A DNA stretch of 64,000 nt from Vibrio neonatus (GCF_024346975.1 NZ_AP024886.1:1030536-1094535); one strand, 5' to 3'; numbered from the stretch's first letter, positions 29,215 to 39,768 are shown. Program-made: numbers and translations. The notes: generated by a model not told the origin, from the letters alone.

Positions 29215-30483
29215 CTAAATTTTTGACTTAATTCGATAAAGCTGACGTTTACCATTAAAAACAGAGTCAAAATAAACAAATCGACCATCAATTGACAGTC
29301 GCGGATGTAGGTCACAACGAGTTTCTCCCTTGTAACTAAACCCGTGGAAAAACTCACCCAAAATCCTTACCTCTTCAGTTTTCCAATTACAAAGTATCAA
29401 ATATTGCATTCGCGCTTTGTCTGGATAGGTATCTGTAATGAACCAATCACCGACCACATGCGGATGTCCATCTCCAAACTTGTCGAGTTTACCCTCTGCA
29501 AAATGACTAAATGCTCCTGAGCAAACATCGATTAACCAATAAGCATCCTTATCGTTAGGACCTCTCATAAAACCTAGAATCGTATTTTCATTAATCCAGA
29601 AACAATGACTAACCATGCCATGCTTCGCCAATGTTTTTATTTCGCTTCCATCATTTTTTGCAAGCATCAAACGATCAACACGGCGTTTCCCTACATAGTA
29701 TCTGTGTAAAAAAATGAACTGTTTACCAGATGGCGAAATCATAACGTGATTCAATTTATGAATCGTGTCATCGAAATCAGAAGCTTTCTCTATCTCTTTC
29801 ACATTATCTATGGTGATTAATAATTGACTACTTCCTGTATCTATATCTATCTTCCAAATACCATCATCGTGACAATTTTCGAGTTCATCTTTACTTAAGA
29901 CTTCTAGGTTCCGATATCCGTAGTCAGGTCTTAACGCCATGAGTCGGCGATAATTAATTGAAAGGAAATAATTAGCCATAAAACTATCTTGAACAGGATA
30001 TTCAAACCTACAAATTTGCATTTTCTTTGAAACAGAGTAAACACGACTTACATACTTCCCAGTTACTGTATCAAAATCATTAAATATAAATCGATCACCA
30101 TCTAACCAATGTGCACGTGTACCTTGTTGCCAATTATAAGCACAACTATCAACCTCTAGGATAAGTTCGTCAGACGCATTATAAACACAAAGTTTAATCG
30201 AAACGTCTGCTCTCGGTAAATTACTAGTATTGCCAGAGGCCTTATGAACTAAAGTATAACCGTTTGAGGATCTTGGAGACTTATCAAAATATCCAAAAAA
30301 GGTTTCTCCCTTGGTATCTTGGGCAATCCTTTCGATAATCATATCAGATTTATACTTATGACTTTTCTTATGCTTTAGATACATCAGTCTCGAATAACTA
30401 TCTTTGGCAAATTGCTTAATAAATGGAACTCGCGCAAGTACTCTCGCGATAGCACGCTCTAAAGGGTTATATGAATCACTCAT
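29215..30483 (-). CDS. Predicted beta-propeller protein of the polysaccharide cluster
   Basis: A 422-aa protein without a signal peptide or membrane helix. From about residue 50 it shows repeated strand patterns of the TolB/WD40-like type (for example LNHVMISPSGKQFIFLHRYY, GDWFITDTYPDKARMQYLIL, HPRLSIDGRFVYFDSVFNGK), suggesting a propeller. I do not recognise a characterised homologue. It lies between a GT4 and a GT2, so a role in modifying, sensing or processing the glycan is possible but unproven. The HPRLSIDGRFVYFDS block is typical of propeller lyases, yet no catalytic set could be assigned. Confidence 0.6.
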   Translation of the reverse strand: MSDSYNPLERAIARVLARVPFIKQFAKDSYSRLMYLKHKKSHKYKSDMIIERIAQDTKGETFFGYFDKSPRSSNGYTLVHKASGNTSNLPRADVSIKLCVYNASDELILEVDSCAYNWQQGTRAHWLDGDRFIFNDFDTVTGKYVSRVYSVSKKMQICRFEYPVQDSFMANYFLSINYRRLMALRPDYGYRNLEVLSKDELENCHDDGIWKIDIDTGSSQLLITIDNVKEIEKASDFDDTIHKLNHVMISPSGKQFIFLHRYYVGKRRVDRLMLAKNDGSEIKTLAKHGMVSHCFWINENTILGFMRGPNDKDAYWLIDVCSGAFSHFAEGKLDKFGDGHPHVVGDWFITDTYPDKARMQYLILCNWKTEEVRILGEFFHGFSYKGETRCDLHPRLSIDGRFVYFDSVFNGKRQLYRIKSKI

Positions 30484-30506
30484 TATTTATTCTTCTCTGA
30501 CTAAAG

Positions 30507-31601
30507 TTAATTTGATACCAGTTCTTTATATAATTTTTGATAATTTTCAGACATAGTTTTAGCTGAAAAAACTGTATTCGACAATTCCTTCGCATTTTCC
30601 CGGTATTCCTCAGGAAGAACAGTTTTGATTTCCGATAACAAAGATGAAAGTGCTATTGGTCCACTTGAAAGATCAAACACTGTTGCACATTTAGGCAACT
30701 CAACAGAAATTTCCTCATGTGAAGGAATATCTGATAATAGACTTGGTAGTCCAGCAGCTAACCCTTCTAATACGGTATTGGGAAGTCCTTCTGAAAGAGA
30801 GGACGATAAAAAGTAATCTGCACTACAAAGGTAGTCGCGTACGTTATTTACAGAGCCTTTAATATATATACGCTCAGATTTAGCTAGCATTTTTAATTTT
30901 TCTTCCTCGTCGCCACCTCCGAGGATAACTAAACTACCTTTGTTATCTTTTGCGTAATGATCAAATGCTTCTATCAGGAACGCCATATTTTTACGTGAAA
31001 TTAAACTACCTACGCTAATAAATAGTGGTTTCTCAAAATCACCAATCTGGCGATCAGAAGTCATATTAATAGCTTCAGGATGAACACCATTCTGAACAGG
31101 CTGAGCATCAACCCCATGCTTAGCAAGTTGAGCAGCAATTGTTTTTGAACACGCTACCACTGTTGAGCAATTTTGCATTGCTAAAAAGTGTGAACGTGCC
31201 ATTAAATTCCCTTTTAAATAACCAAATTTCATCGGGTAATCATCATAGGGATAATTTCTAGAAGTCAATAGCCAAGGTATATTTAAATTAAGTTTTGACA
31301 GTAATGAATCAGCCCTAATACCTTGCGTATGAATAACCGATGATTTATGCTTTTTTATAAAGTTAAAAAGCATTGACTTAGCATATAATAGCCCCTTTAA
31401 TCTTGATAGGCCTAAACTTTGAACTTCGATATTCAAATTATCATATTTAAATTTCAAGCTATCACTGGACTCAGGAGATAGAGTTAATACTGTTGGTTCA
31501 AAAATATCAAAATCTAAATTTCGGATAATATTGAGAAGTTGATTAGTTGGTCCTGATCTTGCGAGACTACTAACTATATATAATATTTTAATTTTATTCA
31601 A
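30507..31601 (-). CDS. Family 4 glycosyltransferase
   Basis: GT-B fold retaining transferase of 364 aa. The N-terminal ILYIVSSLARSGPTNQL and the C-terminal E-x7-E-type motif (SSSLSEGLPNTVLEGLAAGLP) are clear. I choose the TTG at 31601, which has GGAG six bases upstream; an upstream TTG (31613) overlaps that ribosome site. It neighbours a beta-propeller protein and a Wzy/ligase-like protein in one minus-strand unit. Confidence 0.88.
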   Translation of the reverse strand: MNKIKILYIVSSLARSGPTNQLLNIIRNLDFDIFEPTVLTLSPESSDSLKFKYDNLNIEVQSLGLSRLKGLLYAKSMLFNFIKKHKSSVIHTQGIRADSLLSKLNLNIPWLLTSRNYPYDDYPMKFGYLKGNLMARSHFLAMQNCSTVVACSKTIAAQLAKHGVDAQPVQNGVHPEAINMTSDRQIGDFEKPLFISVGSLISRKNMAFLIEAFDHYAKDNKGSLVILGGGDEEEKLKMLAKSERIYIKGSVNNVRDYLCSADYFLSSSLSEGLPNTVLEGLAAGLPSLLSDIPSHEEISVELPKCATVFDLSSGPIALSSLLSEIKTVLPEEYRENAKELSNTVFSAKTMSENYQKLYKELVSN

Positions 31602-31645
31602 TTTTTTCTCCAAAAATCATAAGGTTACAGTAAAATGGAGCAAGT

Positions 31646-32872
31646 TTATGCGATCTTTTTTCTTATCAGAGTTTTTAGGTGAAATACTATATAAATACTA
31701 AACATTACAGTAAACACCATGAAGAATTCAAAATAACTCGTCCACGTTAAGTCATATACTAATTTTAAAGTTAATAAAACTGAAGCTAACTTCCACAAAT
31801 AATAATTATCATCACTCAACATCAGTACTTTTTTCTTATTTTTTAATAACCAAATTAGACTATAAATTATCGGAAAATAATATACTATGAATAATGGGAT
31901 TCCACCGCTAGTTAAAATATCCAAATAGGTATTATGCAAAAAAGTTCCAACTCCGCGATTTGGCCAAATAACAAAATTCTTAGCATTATTTAACCCCACA
32001 CCTACCCATTTATGTTGACTAAACAGGTCAAAACCATGCTGAAAAATGTATACACGAAGATAAGCACTTTCACTAACTCTCAATGAATCAATGTTCCCAG
32101 AAATAGCCATAAAAAACCGATCGATACGTGCACTTATTGGATTATCTATTAACAACAAAATTATTAATGTTATTACCAATGTAATACATATAATACAACG
32201 CTGCCTAAAAGGTAACTTTATTAATAAAAATAGACAAAGAACTAAAAGACCTAATAACCCTGTAATCGATTTAGAAATGAGAATCATTACCGCACATGAA
32301 ATTAGTCCAAAGTAAATAACCATCTTATAAAGTTTCTTTGGATTTATATGCATTTGAGCAATTGAAAATGCCATAACCAAACAAGTTGTAATCGAAAACA
32401 CATTTCGATCATGAAATACTCCAGAAAAATCACCTTTCATAGGTTTATATATACCTAAAAAGAATAATATTAATAAAACCAAGTTAACAAAGCACCAAAG
32501 AAAAAGCATCTGAACTGAATATTTTGTCATATTTACTCTGCTTTTAATGATAACTTCCGATATAAATATCGAAACCGTCATATAAAATGAGCTAATATAT
32601 AATATTTTCATGTGTTCAGATCTGTCATAAGCAAATACTGAAAGTAATATACATAAAATCACCCAAGCAATAACCAACGATAGGGATTTTATTAAGGAAC
32701 GAGTTAATTTACCGCGATATAACGTAACGCATACGAACAAACCAGTCGCCATTAAGCCCGAAATCCAACTAAGGTAAAACACATAATGAGTTTCAAAAGA
32801 TCTGTAGGTAAGTAAGACTATAAATAAGCATAGTCCCATCAAAGTACCTATTAAACGAGAATAAAGTATCAA
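31646..32872 (-). CDS. O-antigen polymerase/ligase (Wzy/WaaL-like) membrane protein
   Basis: A 408-aa protein with about ten or more membrane helices. The large loop carries GVGLNNAKNFVIWP and FLHNTYLDILTSGGIP, the Wzy_C/ligase signature (G-x-G and HN-x-YL). It either polymerises repeat units or ligates glycan to lipid A core; sequence alone does not decide. The start is TTG with AGGAAAGA upstream. It is one of two intact proteins of this type in the window. Confidence 0.82.
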   Translation of the reverse strand: MILYSRLIGTLMGLCLFIVLLTYRSFETHYVFYLSWISGLMATGLFVCVTLYRGKLTRSLIKSLSLVIAWVILCILLSVFAYDRSEHMKILYISSFYMTVSIFISEVIIKSRVNMTKYSVQMLFLWCFVNLVLLILFFLGIYKPMKGDFSGVFHDRNVFSITTCLVMAFSIAQMHINPKKLYKMVIYFGLISCAVMILISKSITGLLGLLVLCLFLLIKLPFRQRCIICITLVITLIILLLIDNPISARIDRFFMAISGNIDSLRVSESAYLRVYIFQHGFDLFSQHKWVGVGLNNAKNFVIWPNRGVGTFLHNTYLDILTSGGIPLFIVYYFPIIYSLIWLLKNKKKVLMLSDDNYYLWKLASVLLTLKLVYDLTWTSYFEFFMVFTVMFSIYIVFHLKTLIRKKIA

Positions 32873-32934
32873 TCTTTCCTACCTGATTGTTTGAAATATC
32901 TAACTATTTTTTACCGAAAAATGATGCTTTAAGC

Positions 32935-34398
32935 TTACATCTTTCGTTTCAATGCTTCATGGTAAAGTCTAGTATGTATATAAGCTTTTGCCTGTGACAT
33001 TGAGTCTTTAAAGGTACGTGACGGTAAGTCTGTTTGACTTTGTTTGATATCGTATATATCCACAAACTGTGCAAGAGAAGCTAACCATGCCATCTTTTCA
33101 TCTAAACGATCTGCTTTAGCATAACTATTTTTAGACCAATACCTAATCCACATTTTAAGTGAAGAATTATTAAAGATACCTAAACTCTGCAAAGCACCAC
33201 TACTGATACTATCTATCACTTGAGAGCGAAGTTCAGTCCTTAACCATAGCCCGTAACGATTGTTAAGTGGAAGATTATTATCTTCAATTAAAGCACTTTT
33301 CTGATTATATTTTTTTCCAGTACGAGCCCATGGTATGCTTTGCAAAATATGAGGTAATTTATTTAGCAAATGCTCGTAAACATCATCGGTTCGACACTCT
33401 GAAGCTAAAGACCACATATAACCAAACGACTTAGGAGCAGTAAACATCTGATATAATGGGATCTCATCATCAATTACTTCCATACAAGAATTAAGCTGTC
33501 TGCGCATATAGTGCATCTGCATCTCGATCTCACGGTAAGCCATCTCACTTAGTGCAGGGAAACGAGCTCTAGACTCATTCAAGTCACATTGAATATTTGA
33601 AAGCGCAATACTTTCAACATCTTTAAGAAGAAAAGAAAAATGATGTAAGTGTTTTTCTAGAATACTGGGAAGTCTATCGGTACGTCTACCAGAATACTCT
33701 CCTCGCCCTATGCTATCACCGTAACTACCAGCAAGAATCCCATCAATGCCTTTGGTTTGAGATACCAATTCCATTGCATGTAAATGAACGGGGGAATACT
33801 CTGCACCACGTAACGCAGCAAGCTTAATATTTAAAGATAAAACCTCAGAATTTAACTCAAAATATCTAAAATCCCAATTAAATTCTGTAGCAATACGCTC
33901 GGCATATACCACATCGCGACTTTCTGGAATACCCCAAGTGAGAGCAGTAACTTTTCCGCTGTATTCACCTGACTCTTGAAGAAGCTTAACAATCCCTGCG
34001 ACGATACGACTATCCATACCACCGCTAAGTAGGATGCCAACATTATGTTTATCGCATATAAATTGTAGCACTTCTTCTTTTAATTTTTCATGTAACGTAT
34101 TTGCCGCCTTAGATGGGTCAACCCTATTGTGACCATGTACTGGCAATTCAGATTTAACCCAGCAACTGCCATCATCTGACAATCTTGACATCCAAGGTGT
34201 TCTTTCAATACCTTGAATCAAAGTTCTATCACCAATAGCATAATTTTTCATCAAAATGCTGAGTATTGCAGTCTCATCAACCTGATTTATAGAGCTAATA
34301 TTACCATTCAAAACATCACGAATTGATTTATGAGCTTCGAAGCTACCTGCTTTGTGATAATACGATCTCGAACCTAAGCAGTCATAGTATTCAAACAT
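32935..34398 (-). CDS. Asparagine-synthase-like protein lacking the glutaminase cysteine
   Basis: A 487-aa protein with an ATP-pyrophosphatase P-loop ILLSGGMDSRIVAGI (about residue 120), as in asparagine synthase C-terminal domains. The N-terminal region lacks the Met-Cys start of Ntn glutaminases (it begins MFEYYDCLG), so glutamine hydrolysis is unlikely. Such proteins occur in O-antigen clusters, where relatives amidate sugar carboxylates; others ligate amino groups in natural-product synthesis. With UDP-GlcA/GalA enzymes nearby, uronic acid amidation is a reasonable guess. AGGAAACG precedes the ATG. Confidence 0.8.
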   Translation of the reverse strand: MFEYYDCLGSRSYYHKAGSFEAHKSIRDVLNGNISSINQVDETAILSILMKNYAIGDRTLIQGIERTPWMSRLSDDGSCWVKSELPVHGHNRVDPSKAANTLHEKLKEEVLQFICDKHNVGILLSGGMDSRIVAGIVKLLQESGEYSGKVTALTWGIPESRDVVYAERIATEFNWDFRYFELNSEVLSLNIKLAALRGAEYSPVHLHAMELVSQTKGIDGILAGSYGDSIGRGEYSGRRTDRLPSILEKHLHHFSFLLKDVESIALSNIQCDLNESRARFPALSEMAYREIEMQMHYMRRQLNSCMEVIDDEIPLYQMFTAPKSFGYMWSLASECRTDDVYEHLLNKLPHILQSIPWARTGKKYNQKSALIEDNNLPLNNRYGLWLRTELRSQVIDSISSGALQSLGIFNNSSLKMWIRYWSKNSYAKADRLDEKMAWLASLAQFVDIYDIKQSQTDLPSRTFKDSMSQAKAYIHTRLYHEALKRKM

Positions 34399-34407
34399 TT
34401 ACGTTTC

Positions 34408-35508
34408 CTAACTTTCTTCGTTTACTAATTCTATATATTTGTCAACTACGGCTTGAACACTAAATTCTGTTGCCCTAACCAAAGTATCTTTCGATTGGTG
34501 TGATTCTAGTGTATTAAGAATGGCGAATGAAAGCCTTTTAATATCACTTGGTGGAACCAATTTACCCCATTTTCCATTTTCCAAAATCTCTGCTGGGCCA
34601 GAAGGACAATCGGTACTCACTACAGGAATATTAAGAGCTAATGCTTCTACAAGAACATTCCCAAAACCTTCAAATATTGAAGACAATACAAATAAATCTG
34701 CTTTTGCTAAGTATTTATACGGATTTAACTCAAAACCATGCAGTGATACGACCTCAGAAAGCCCTAAACTACTAATCAAACTCAGAAGATCTTCACGGAG
34801 TGGTCCCTCACCAAGAATAAATAACCTTGCGTTTATATTAACGTCATAAACAAACTTAAAAGCATGTATCAGAGTTTTATAGTCCTTTTGAATAGAGAGT
34901 CTACCCAAGGAAACGATAGTTTTATATCCTTTACCAAACCAAGGATGCTCAACTACTTCAATACCAAGTTTATGTATTTGTTCTGTATAAGCCGGATTAT
35001 ACATGACGTTTAAACTCTCTGGTTTAATAGAAAAGTTAGTTATCATATCATCCGCAACACCTTTTGAAACACAGGTAATTTTACCTACATTTCGTGATAA
35101 CAATGGATAACAAATCGGTAAAAGAGTCGATATAAAGCCCTTATTATTCTTCTTAGAATTTGAAAGGCTAATTACTACCCTCCAAAATATTGTAGTTTTT
35201 GTAAACGAAAGCATCTTTGCAATTGCCAGTACCCAGTTTGGCATATGTAATGTACTAAGAATGAACAAAGGCTTAGCCTGCCTCATATAACGAATTAATA
35301 CACTTATGTCGGCTAAATAAGTTTTATCTATTATAATCGAATTTACATTTTTAGAAACAAGACTTCTTAGTGGCCCGACATCTCTATGCACCAGCAAATC
35401 AACAGCATATCCTCTCCGGGAAAATTCATTAGCTAAATAGATCAACTCCCGTTCAGCACCACCGCCAGAATACGACACTAAGTATAATCCAACCCTTTTC
35501 GTTAACAA
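34408..35508 (-). CDS. Family 4 glycosyltransferase
   Basis: GT-B fold protein of 366 aa. The N-terminal GLYLVSYSGGGAERELI donor/acceptor loop and the C-terminal SSIFEGFGNVLVEALALNIPVVSTDCPSG E-x7-E region are conserved. The start is TTG with a good AAGGAG seven bases upstream. It lies just before the asparagine-synthase-like gene (9-base gap), so they are co-expressed. Linkage specificity is unknown. Confidence 0.9.
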   Translation of the reverse strand: MLTKRVGLYLVSYSGGGAERELIYLANEFSRRGYAVDLLVHRDVGPLRSLVSKNVNSIIIDKTYLADISVLIRYMRQAKPLFILSTLHMPNWVLAIAKMLSFTKTTIFWRVVISLSNSKKNNKGFISTLLPICYPLLSRNVGKITCVSKGVADDMITNFSIKPESLNVMYNPAYTEQIHKLGIEVVEHPWFGKGYKTIVSLGRLSIQKDYKTLIHAFKFVYDVNINARLFILGEGPLREDLLSLISSLGLSEVVSLHGFELNPYKYLAKADLFVLSSIFEGFGNVLVEALALNIPVVSTDCPSGPAEILENGKWGKLVPPSDIKRLSFAILNTLESHQSKDTLVRATEFSVQAVVDKYIELVNEES

Positions 35509-35572
35509 GTGTTTCTCCTTGAGGTAACTTCACTATCTAAATTTTAAAACTAAAACATACAGCTTATTACCA

Positions 35573-36889
35573 CTATTTTAAAGACCTCAATGACTTTACT
35601 GTCCTAAGTGTAGTGGTAAAAAAGAGCGCTTTAGTTTGTAATAAAAACAGTTCTCTAGTATTTTTAGTTGTCATATTAAACAAATAAAGAGCAATAATTT
35701 GTGATACTACTGTTGCGATGGCTGCCCCCATGGCGCCCTGCCAAGGAATTAACCATAGGTTTAATAACACGTTAGCGACAACCCCAAGAAGGGAACGATA
35801 AAATGCATACTTCTGCAAGCCTTCCGCAATTAAATAGCGATAGCTAACACTGCTAAGAGCAATTACCACCCCACCCCATATATGTACAATAAGTATATTA
35901 ACTGACTCATGATATTGCTCGCCAAAAGCAATATTAATTAATGGGTTAGCGATAAGTCCTACTGCGATCGCAATTACTACACCTACAAAAACCATAAGAT
36001 TTAGAAGATCTTGTGTTCTTTCTATATATAAATCTCTGCTCTTCTTTCTTGCATTCAGTATCATAGGATATAATGACGTTGCAATCATCGTTGGCACAAA
36101 TGATGCGCCTTCACTAACTTTAACAGAAACTGCATATATACCTACAGCAGTGTTACCTATGATTTCACCAAGCATTATTTGATCTATCTTTGAAAAAATA
36201 ATATACAACGCAGTAGACAAAATTAGAGGCCAAGCGTTATTCAATAAATAAATAATTCTATTTGAATCTGGGCGTAGCTTGTTAATATCAACGTTAGAAT
36301 TAGATAAATATAGATATAATAACCCCAATGACATAATAACAAATTCAGATGCAACAGCAATTGAAAAATAAATAAGCGGAGCATTTAAAATTATCATTAC
36401 AACTTTTAAGATAATACTAAATGTGAACGCTATTAATTCCATACCCGCACTATATTTTGCTTGTACATGGGCTTCAAACCAATACCTAATAACTTCGAAT
36501 ACTTTAAATAGATATCCTGTTGATATAATTGCAACTAAACCGATAGTTGTTGTTTCACCGGGGCTCAACATAAGCACAACAACTGTAACACTTATAATAA
36601 AAATAACACAGCCTAAAGAACGTAAAGCAATGCTTGATGCAATTGTTTTCTCTTGCTCTTCTGGACAACTAAGTACCTCTTTAACGACCAAACTTTCAAG
36701 GCCTAAAGTAATCAGTACAGAAAACAAAGTTACAAGAGATAGCGCGTAGCTAAGTAACCCAAAATCTTCAGGTCCTAAATATCTTGCCATTAAAACTGTT
36801 AATAAAAGAGCAAGCCCCATTCTATAGATCTTACTAAATAGTAACCATGAGGTGTTTGACAAATACCTACGAAAACCTTTGCTTTTCAT
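35573..36889 (-). CDS. wzx: Repeat-unit flippase Wzx (first system)
   Basis: A 438-aa MATE/MVF-like protein with about 12-14 helices and the polysaccharide-synthase N-terminus NTSWLLFSKIYRMGLALLLT followed by ARYLGPEDFGLLSYALSLVTLF. It flips undecaprenyl-linked repeat units across the inner membrane. It is the first gene of a minus-strand unit. A terminator at 37098-37135 isolates it from the upstream ugd unit, so its own promoter should lie in 36890-37097. Confidence 0.9.
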   Translation of the reverse strand: MKSKGFRRYLSNTSWLLFSKIYRMGLALLLTVLMARYLGPEDFGLLSYALSLVTLFSVLITLGLESLVVKEVLSCPEEQEKTIASSIALRSLGCVIFIISVTVVVLMLSPGETTTIGLVAIISTGYLFKVFEVIRYWFEAHVQAKYSAGMELIAFTFSIILKVVMIILNAPLIYFSIAVASEFVIMSLGLLYLYLSNSNVDINKLRPDSNRIIYLLNNAWPLILSTALYIIFSKIDQIMLGEIIGNTAVGIYAVSVKVSEGASFVPTMIATSLYPMILNARKKSRDLYIERTQDLLNLMVFVGVVIAIAVGLIANPLINIAFGEQYHESVNILIVHIWGGVVIALSSVSYRYLIAEGLQKYAFYRSLLGVVANVLLNLWLIPWQGAMGAAIATVVSQIIALYLFNMTTKNTRELFLLQTKALFFTTTLRTVKSLRSLK

Positions 36890-37097
36890 TAACTACCTTC
36901 ATGCTTACAATAGAAAACAGCCAAAAGAGCTAAAAATACTAACCAAGGAAGTACAATTAACAATCGCATCGAATCTGTTGTCTAACAAAGTGTGACTAAC
37001 AACGGTTATTGTACACATAAAAAATACCTTTCACATTAGAAATTAATATACCCTTCATTATTACAGAAGGCCTATCCTATTCACTAACCCTCAAACG

Positions 37098-37135
37098 AAA
37101 AAAGCCGGAATGCTCACTAGAACATTCCGGCTTTT
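37098..37135 (-). terminator. Terminator after the UDP-glucuronate epimerase gene
   Basis: A perfect 9-bp stem GCCGGAATG / CATTCCGGC with a 10-base loop. The minus strand then runs into TTTTTTCG. It closes the galU-wecA-ugd-epimerase stretch. Confidence 0.93.
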
Positions 37136-37182
37136 ACTACAATACAATCACTCTAACACCCTAAAGAGAGTCAGGCTAACGA

Positions 37183-38187
37183 TCACTTATCATAAAATTC
37201 TCGATACCAAGAAACAAACTCAGCCACACCCTCTTTCACCGTGACTTTAGGCGTGTAACCTGTGGCTTCAAACAAGTCTTGAGTATCTGCATAGGTTTGA
37301 TACACATCACCTGGTTGCATTTCTCGGAAGTTCTTCTTCGCTTCAATTCCGAGCTCATCCTCGATAGCTTTTACAAAGTCCATCAATTTGATTGGTGAGC
37401 CATGGCCTATGTTGTAAATAGAATAAGGTGCAGAGCTAGTAGCAGGAGAACCTTCTTCCACAGTCCAGTCATTAGTTCTTTCTGGAATGATATCTGCGAT
37501 ACGAATAATACCCTCAACGATGTCGTCTACGTGTGTGAAGTCACGCCACATGTCACCATTGTTATTAATGTCTATGGTATCGCCATCTAAGATCTTCTTA
37601 GTGAAAATAAATGGTGCCATATCAGGACGGCCCCAAGAACCATATACGGTGAAAAAACGAAGACCGGTAGTCGGGATATCATAAAGATGTGAGTAGCTGT
37701 GAGCCATCAACTCATTCGACTTCTTAGTCGCCGCATATAGTGATACAGGATGATCTACAGAGTCAGATGTTGAAAACGGCGTTTTCGCATTCAATCCGTA
37801 AACGCTGCTTGATGATGCATAAACTAGGTGTTTTACTTTGTTATGACGACATCCTTCAAGGATGTTCAAGTGCCCAACTAAGTTTGAGTCTGCATACGCG
37901 TGCGGATTTTGAATTGAATAGCGAACGCCCGCCTGTGCTGCCAAGTGAATCACTTGATCAAACTGTTCAGTTTCGAACAATTGCGCAATAGCTTCACGGT
38001 CTGCGATATCAAGCTCGATAAGTTTAAAGTTCGAGTGCTTAATTCGCTCCAAGCGCGCTAGCTTGAGATTTACATCATAGTAATCATTGATGTTATCTAT
38101 ACCAACAACCGTATGACCTTTCTCAGTTAGTTGCTCTACAACAGCACTACCAATAAAACCAGCTACGCCAGTTACTAAATATTTCAT
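37183..38187 (-). CDS. UDP-glucuronate 4-epimerase
   Basis: Extended SDR of 334 aa interconverting UDP-GlcA and UDP-GalA. The Rossmann GVAGFIG (about 7-13), the diagnostic GIDNINDYYDVNLKLAR, the Ser/Tyr-x3-Lys catalytic set (ASSSSVYG, YAATKKSNE) and RFFTVYGSWGRPDMA all match the GalA-forming epimerases. It starts 9 bases after ugd, so it receives its substrate from the neighbouring gene product. AAGAGA precedes the ATG. Confidence 0.92.
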   Translation of the reverse strand: MKYLVTGVAGFIGSAVVEQLTEKGHTVVGIDNINDYYDVNLKLARLERIKHSNFKLIELDIADREAIAQLFETEQFDQVIHLAAQAGVRYSIQNPHAYADSNLVGHLNILEGCRHNKVKHLVYASSSSVYGLNAKTPFSTSDSVDHPVSLYAATKKSNELMAHSYSHLYDIPTTGLRFFTVYGSWGRPDMAPFIFTKKILDGDTIDINNNGDMWRDFTHVDDIVEGIIRIADIIPERTNDWTVEEGSPATSSAPYSIYNIGHGSPIKLMDFVKAIEDELGIEAKKNFREMQPGDVYQTYADTQDLFEATGYTPKVTVKEGVAEFVSWYREFYDK

Positions 38188-38196
38188 ATCATTCTC

Positions 38197-39363
38197 TTAA
38201 TCTGAACCAAATAGATCACGTGTGTACACTTTGCTTTCAACGTCTGCCAACTCTTCTACCATGCGATTTGATACGATCACATCAGACATGGCTTTAAACT
38301 CAGCCAAGTCTTTAATAACAGCAGAGTGGAAGAACTCTTTTTCTTCTAGAACAGGCTCGTATACCACTACCTCAATACCTTTGGCTTTTAGGCGCTTCAT
38401 AATACCTTGGATAGAAGAGGCACGGAAGTTGTCAGAGCCTGCTTTCATAATCAGGCGGTAGATACCGACTCGCTTTGGATTACGTTTCAATATCGAGTCA
38501 GCCACAAAATCTTTACGCGTGGTATTGGCATCAACAATCGCACCTATTATATTATTCGGTACTTCTGCGTAATTGGCACGAAGCTGTTTGGTATCTTTAG
38601 GTAGGCAATACCCTCCATAACCAAACGAAGGATTGTTGTAGTGACTGCCGATGCGAGGATCTAACCCTACGCCCTCAATGATCTGGCGAGCGTCTAGGCC
38701 ATGAGTTTCGGCGTAAGAATCCAGTTCGTTAAAGTAAGCGACGCGCAGTGCAAGGTAGGTATTCGAAAACAATTTAACTGCTTCGGCTTCGGTAGAGTCC
38801 GTAAACAGCACTTCGATGTTCTCTTTTACTGCACCTTCTACCAGCAAATTAGCAAATGTTTCAGCACGCTCAGAACGCTCACCCACGATAATGCGTGAAG
38901 GATGAAGGTTGTCGTACAGTGCACGCCCTTCTCTTAAGAATTCGGGTGAGAAGATCAGATTATCACAGCCTAACTCTTGCTTAATGCGAGCGGTATAACC
39001 CACAGGAACGGTGGATTTGATCACCATCACTGCATTTGGGTTAATCTTCATCACCAGTTTAATCACCGCCTCTACTGACGATGTATTAAAGTAGTTGGTT
39101 TCTACGTCGTAATCAGTTGGCGTTGCAATCACTACATAGTCGGCATCTTGGTATGCCTGTTTGGCATCGAGTGTAGCAGTGAAATTAAGGGGCTTATTAG
39201 CCAGAAAGTCTTCAATTTCAACATCGACTATCGGCGATTGTTTGTTGTTCAGTAGCTTGACTTTATCTTCAACAATATCAACCGCGATAACTTGATGGTG
39301 CTGCGCTAGCAACATCGCATTAGACAGGCCTACATAGCCTGTACCTGCAATAGCAATTTTCAT
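38197..39363 (-). CDS. ugd: UDP-glucose 6-dehydrogenase
   Basis: NAD-dependent enzyme of 388 aa oxidising UDP-glucose to UDP-glucuronate. The N-terminal Rossmann motif [11 protein letters not shown], the substrate-clamp [11 protein letters not shown] and the catalytic Cys in [14 protein letters not shown] are all present. With galU and the epimerase on the same strand it forms a route glucose-1-P to UDP-GlcA to UDP-GalA for capsule or LPS. Confidence 0.96.
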   Translation of the reverse strand: MKIAIAGTGYVGLSNAMLLAQHHQVIAVDIVEDKVKLLNNKQSPIVDVEIEDFLANKPLNFTATLDAKQAYQDADYVVIATPTDYDVETNYFNTSSVEAVIKLVMKINPNAVMVIKSTVPVGYTARIKQELGCDNLIFSPEFLREGRALYDNLHPSRIIVGERSERAETFANLLVEGAVKENIEVLFTDSTEAEAVKLFSNTYLALRVAYFNELDSYAETHGLDARQIIEGVGLDPRIGSHYNNPSFGYGGYCLPKDTKQLRANYAEVPNNIIGAIVDANTTRKDFVADSILKRNPKRVGIYRLIMKAGSDNFRASSIQGIMKRLKAKGIEVVVYEPVLEEKEFFHSAVIKDLAEFKAMSDVIVSNRMVEELADVESKVYTRDLFGSD

Positions 39364-39515
39364 TTTATTCTCGTTTTATTCTTTAATGTGCAAAGGACTC
39401 ACCTCACATTGATAGCAAGCCAATCCTTGTGTACAACACGATTTGTACTCATTCCACCAAGTAAAGTTGCTGTTAGGGATGCACAACCGCGTTATTCTCT
39501 TTCTTCAAATACTAG

Positions 39516-39705
39516 TTACTCCAGCTTATTCCACTTTCACGACACTTTTCCCATCTAAAAAGAGTGTGTCATCCAATACATGTGGAATAAGAAACACCCT
39601 ACAATGATGTAGAACATGCAGTATTCTGACACGTTTAACGCCTCACCAATGGAGACTAACCGCAGAGTACGTGACTTGAACCGAACAAATCACCACGAGT
39701 GATTC
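39516..39705 (-). pseudogene. Decayed 3' remnant of an older wecA copy
   Basis: The minus strand aligns with the last ~60 codons of the intact wecA gene nearby. It encodes CMFYIIVGCFLF, HMYWMTHSF, then an in-frame TAG, and later KWNKLE with a stop at 39516. In-frame stops and length changes show it is not functional. The similarity fades towards 39705. It lies just outside the repeat-bounded wecA-galU-RAYT segment. Confidence 0.82.
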
Positions 39706-39768
39706 CCTTAGCATGATGTAATAGCGTTGCTCGCGGTCTAGGTAACCACTACCTACCAATCACAACCT

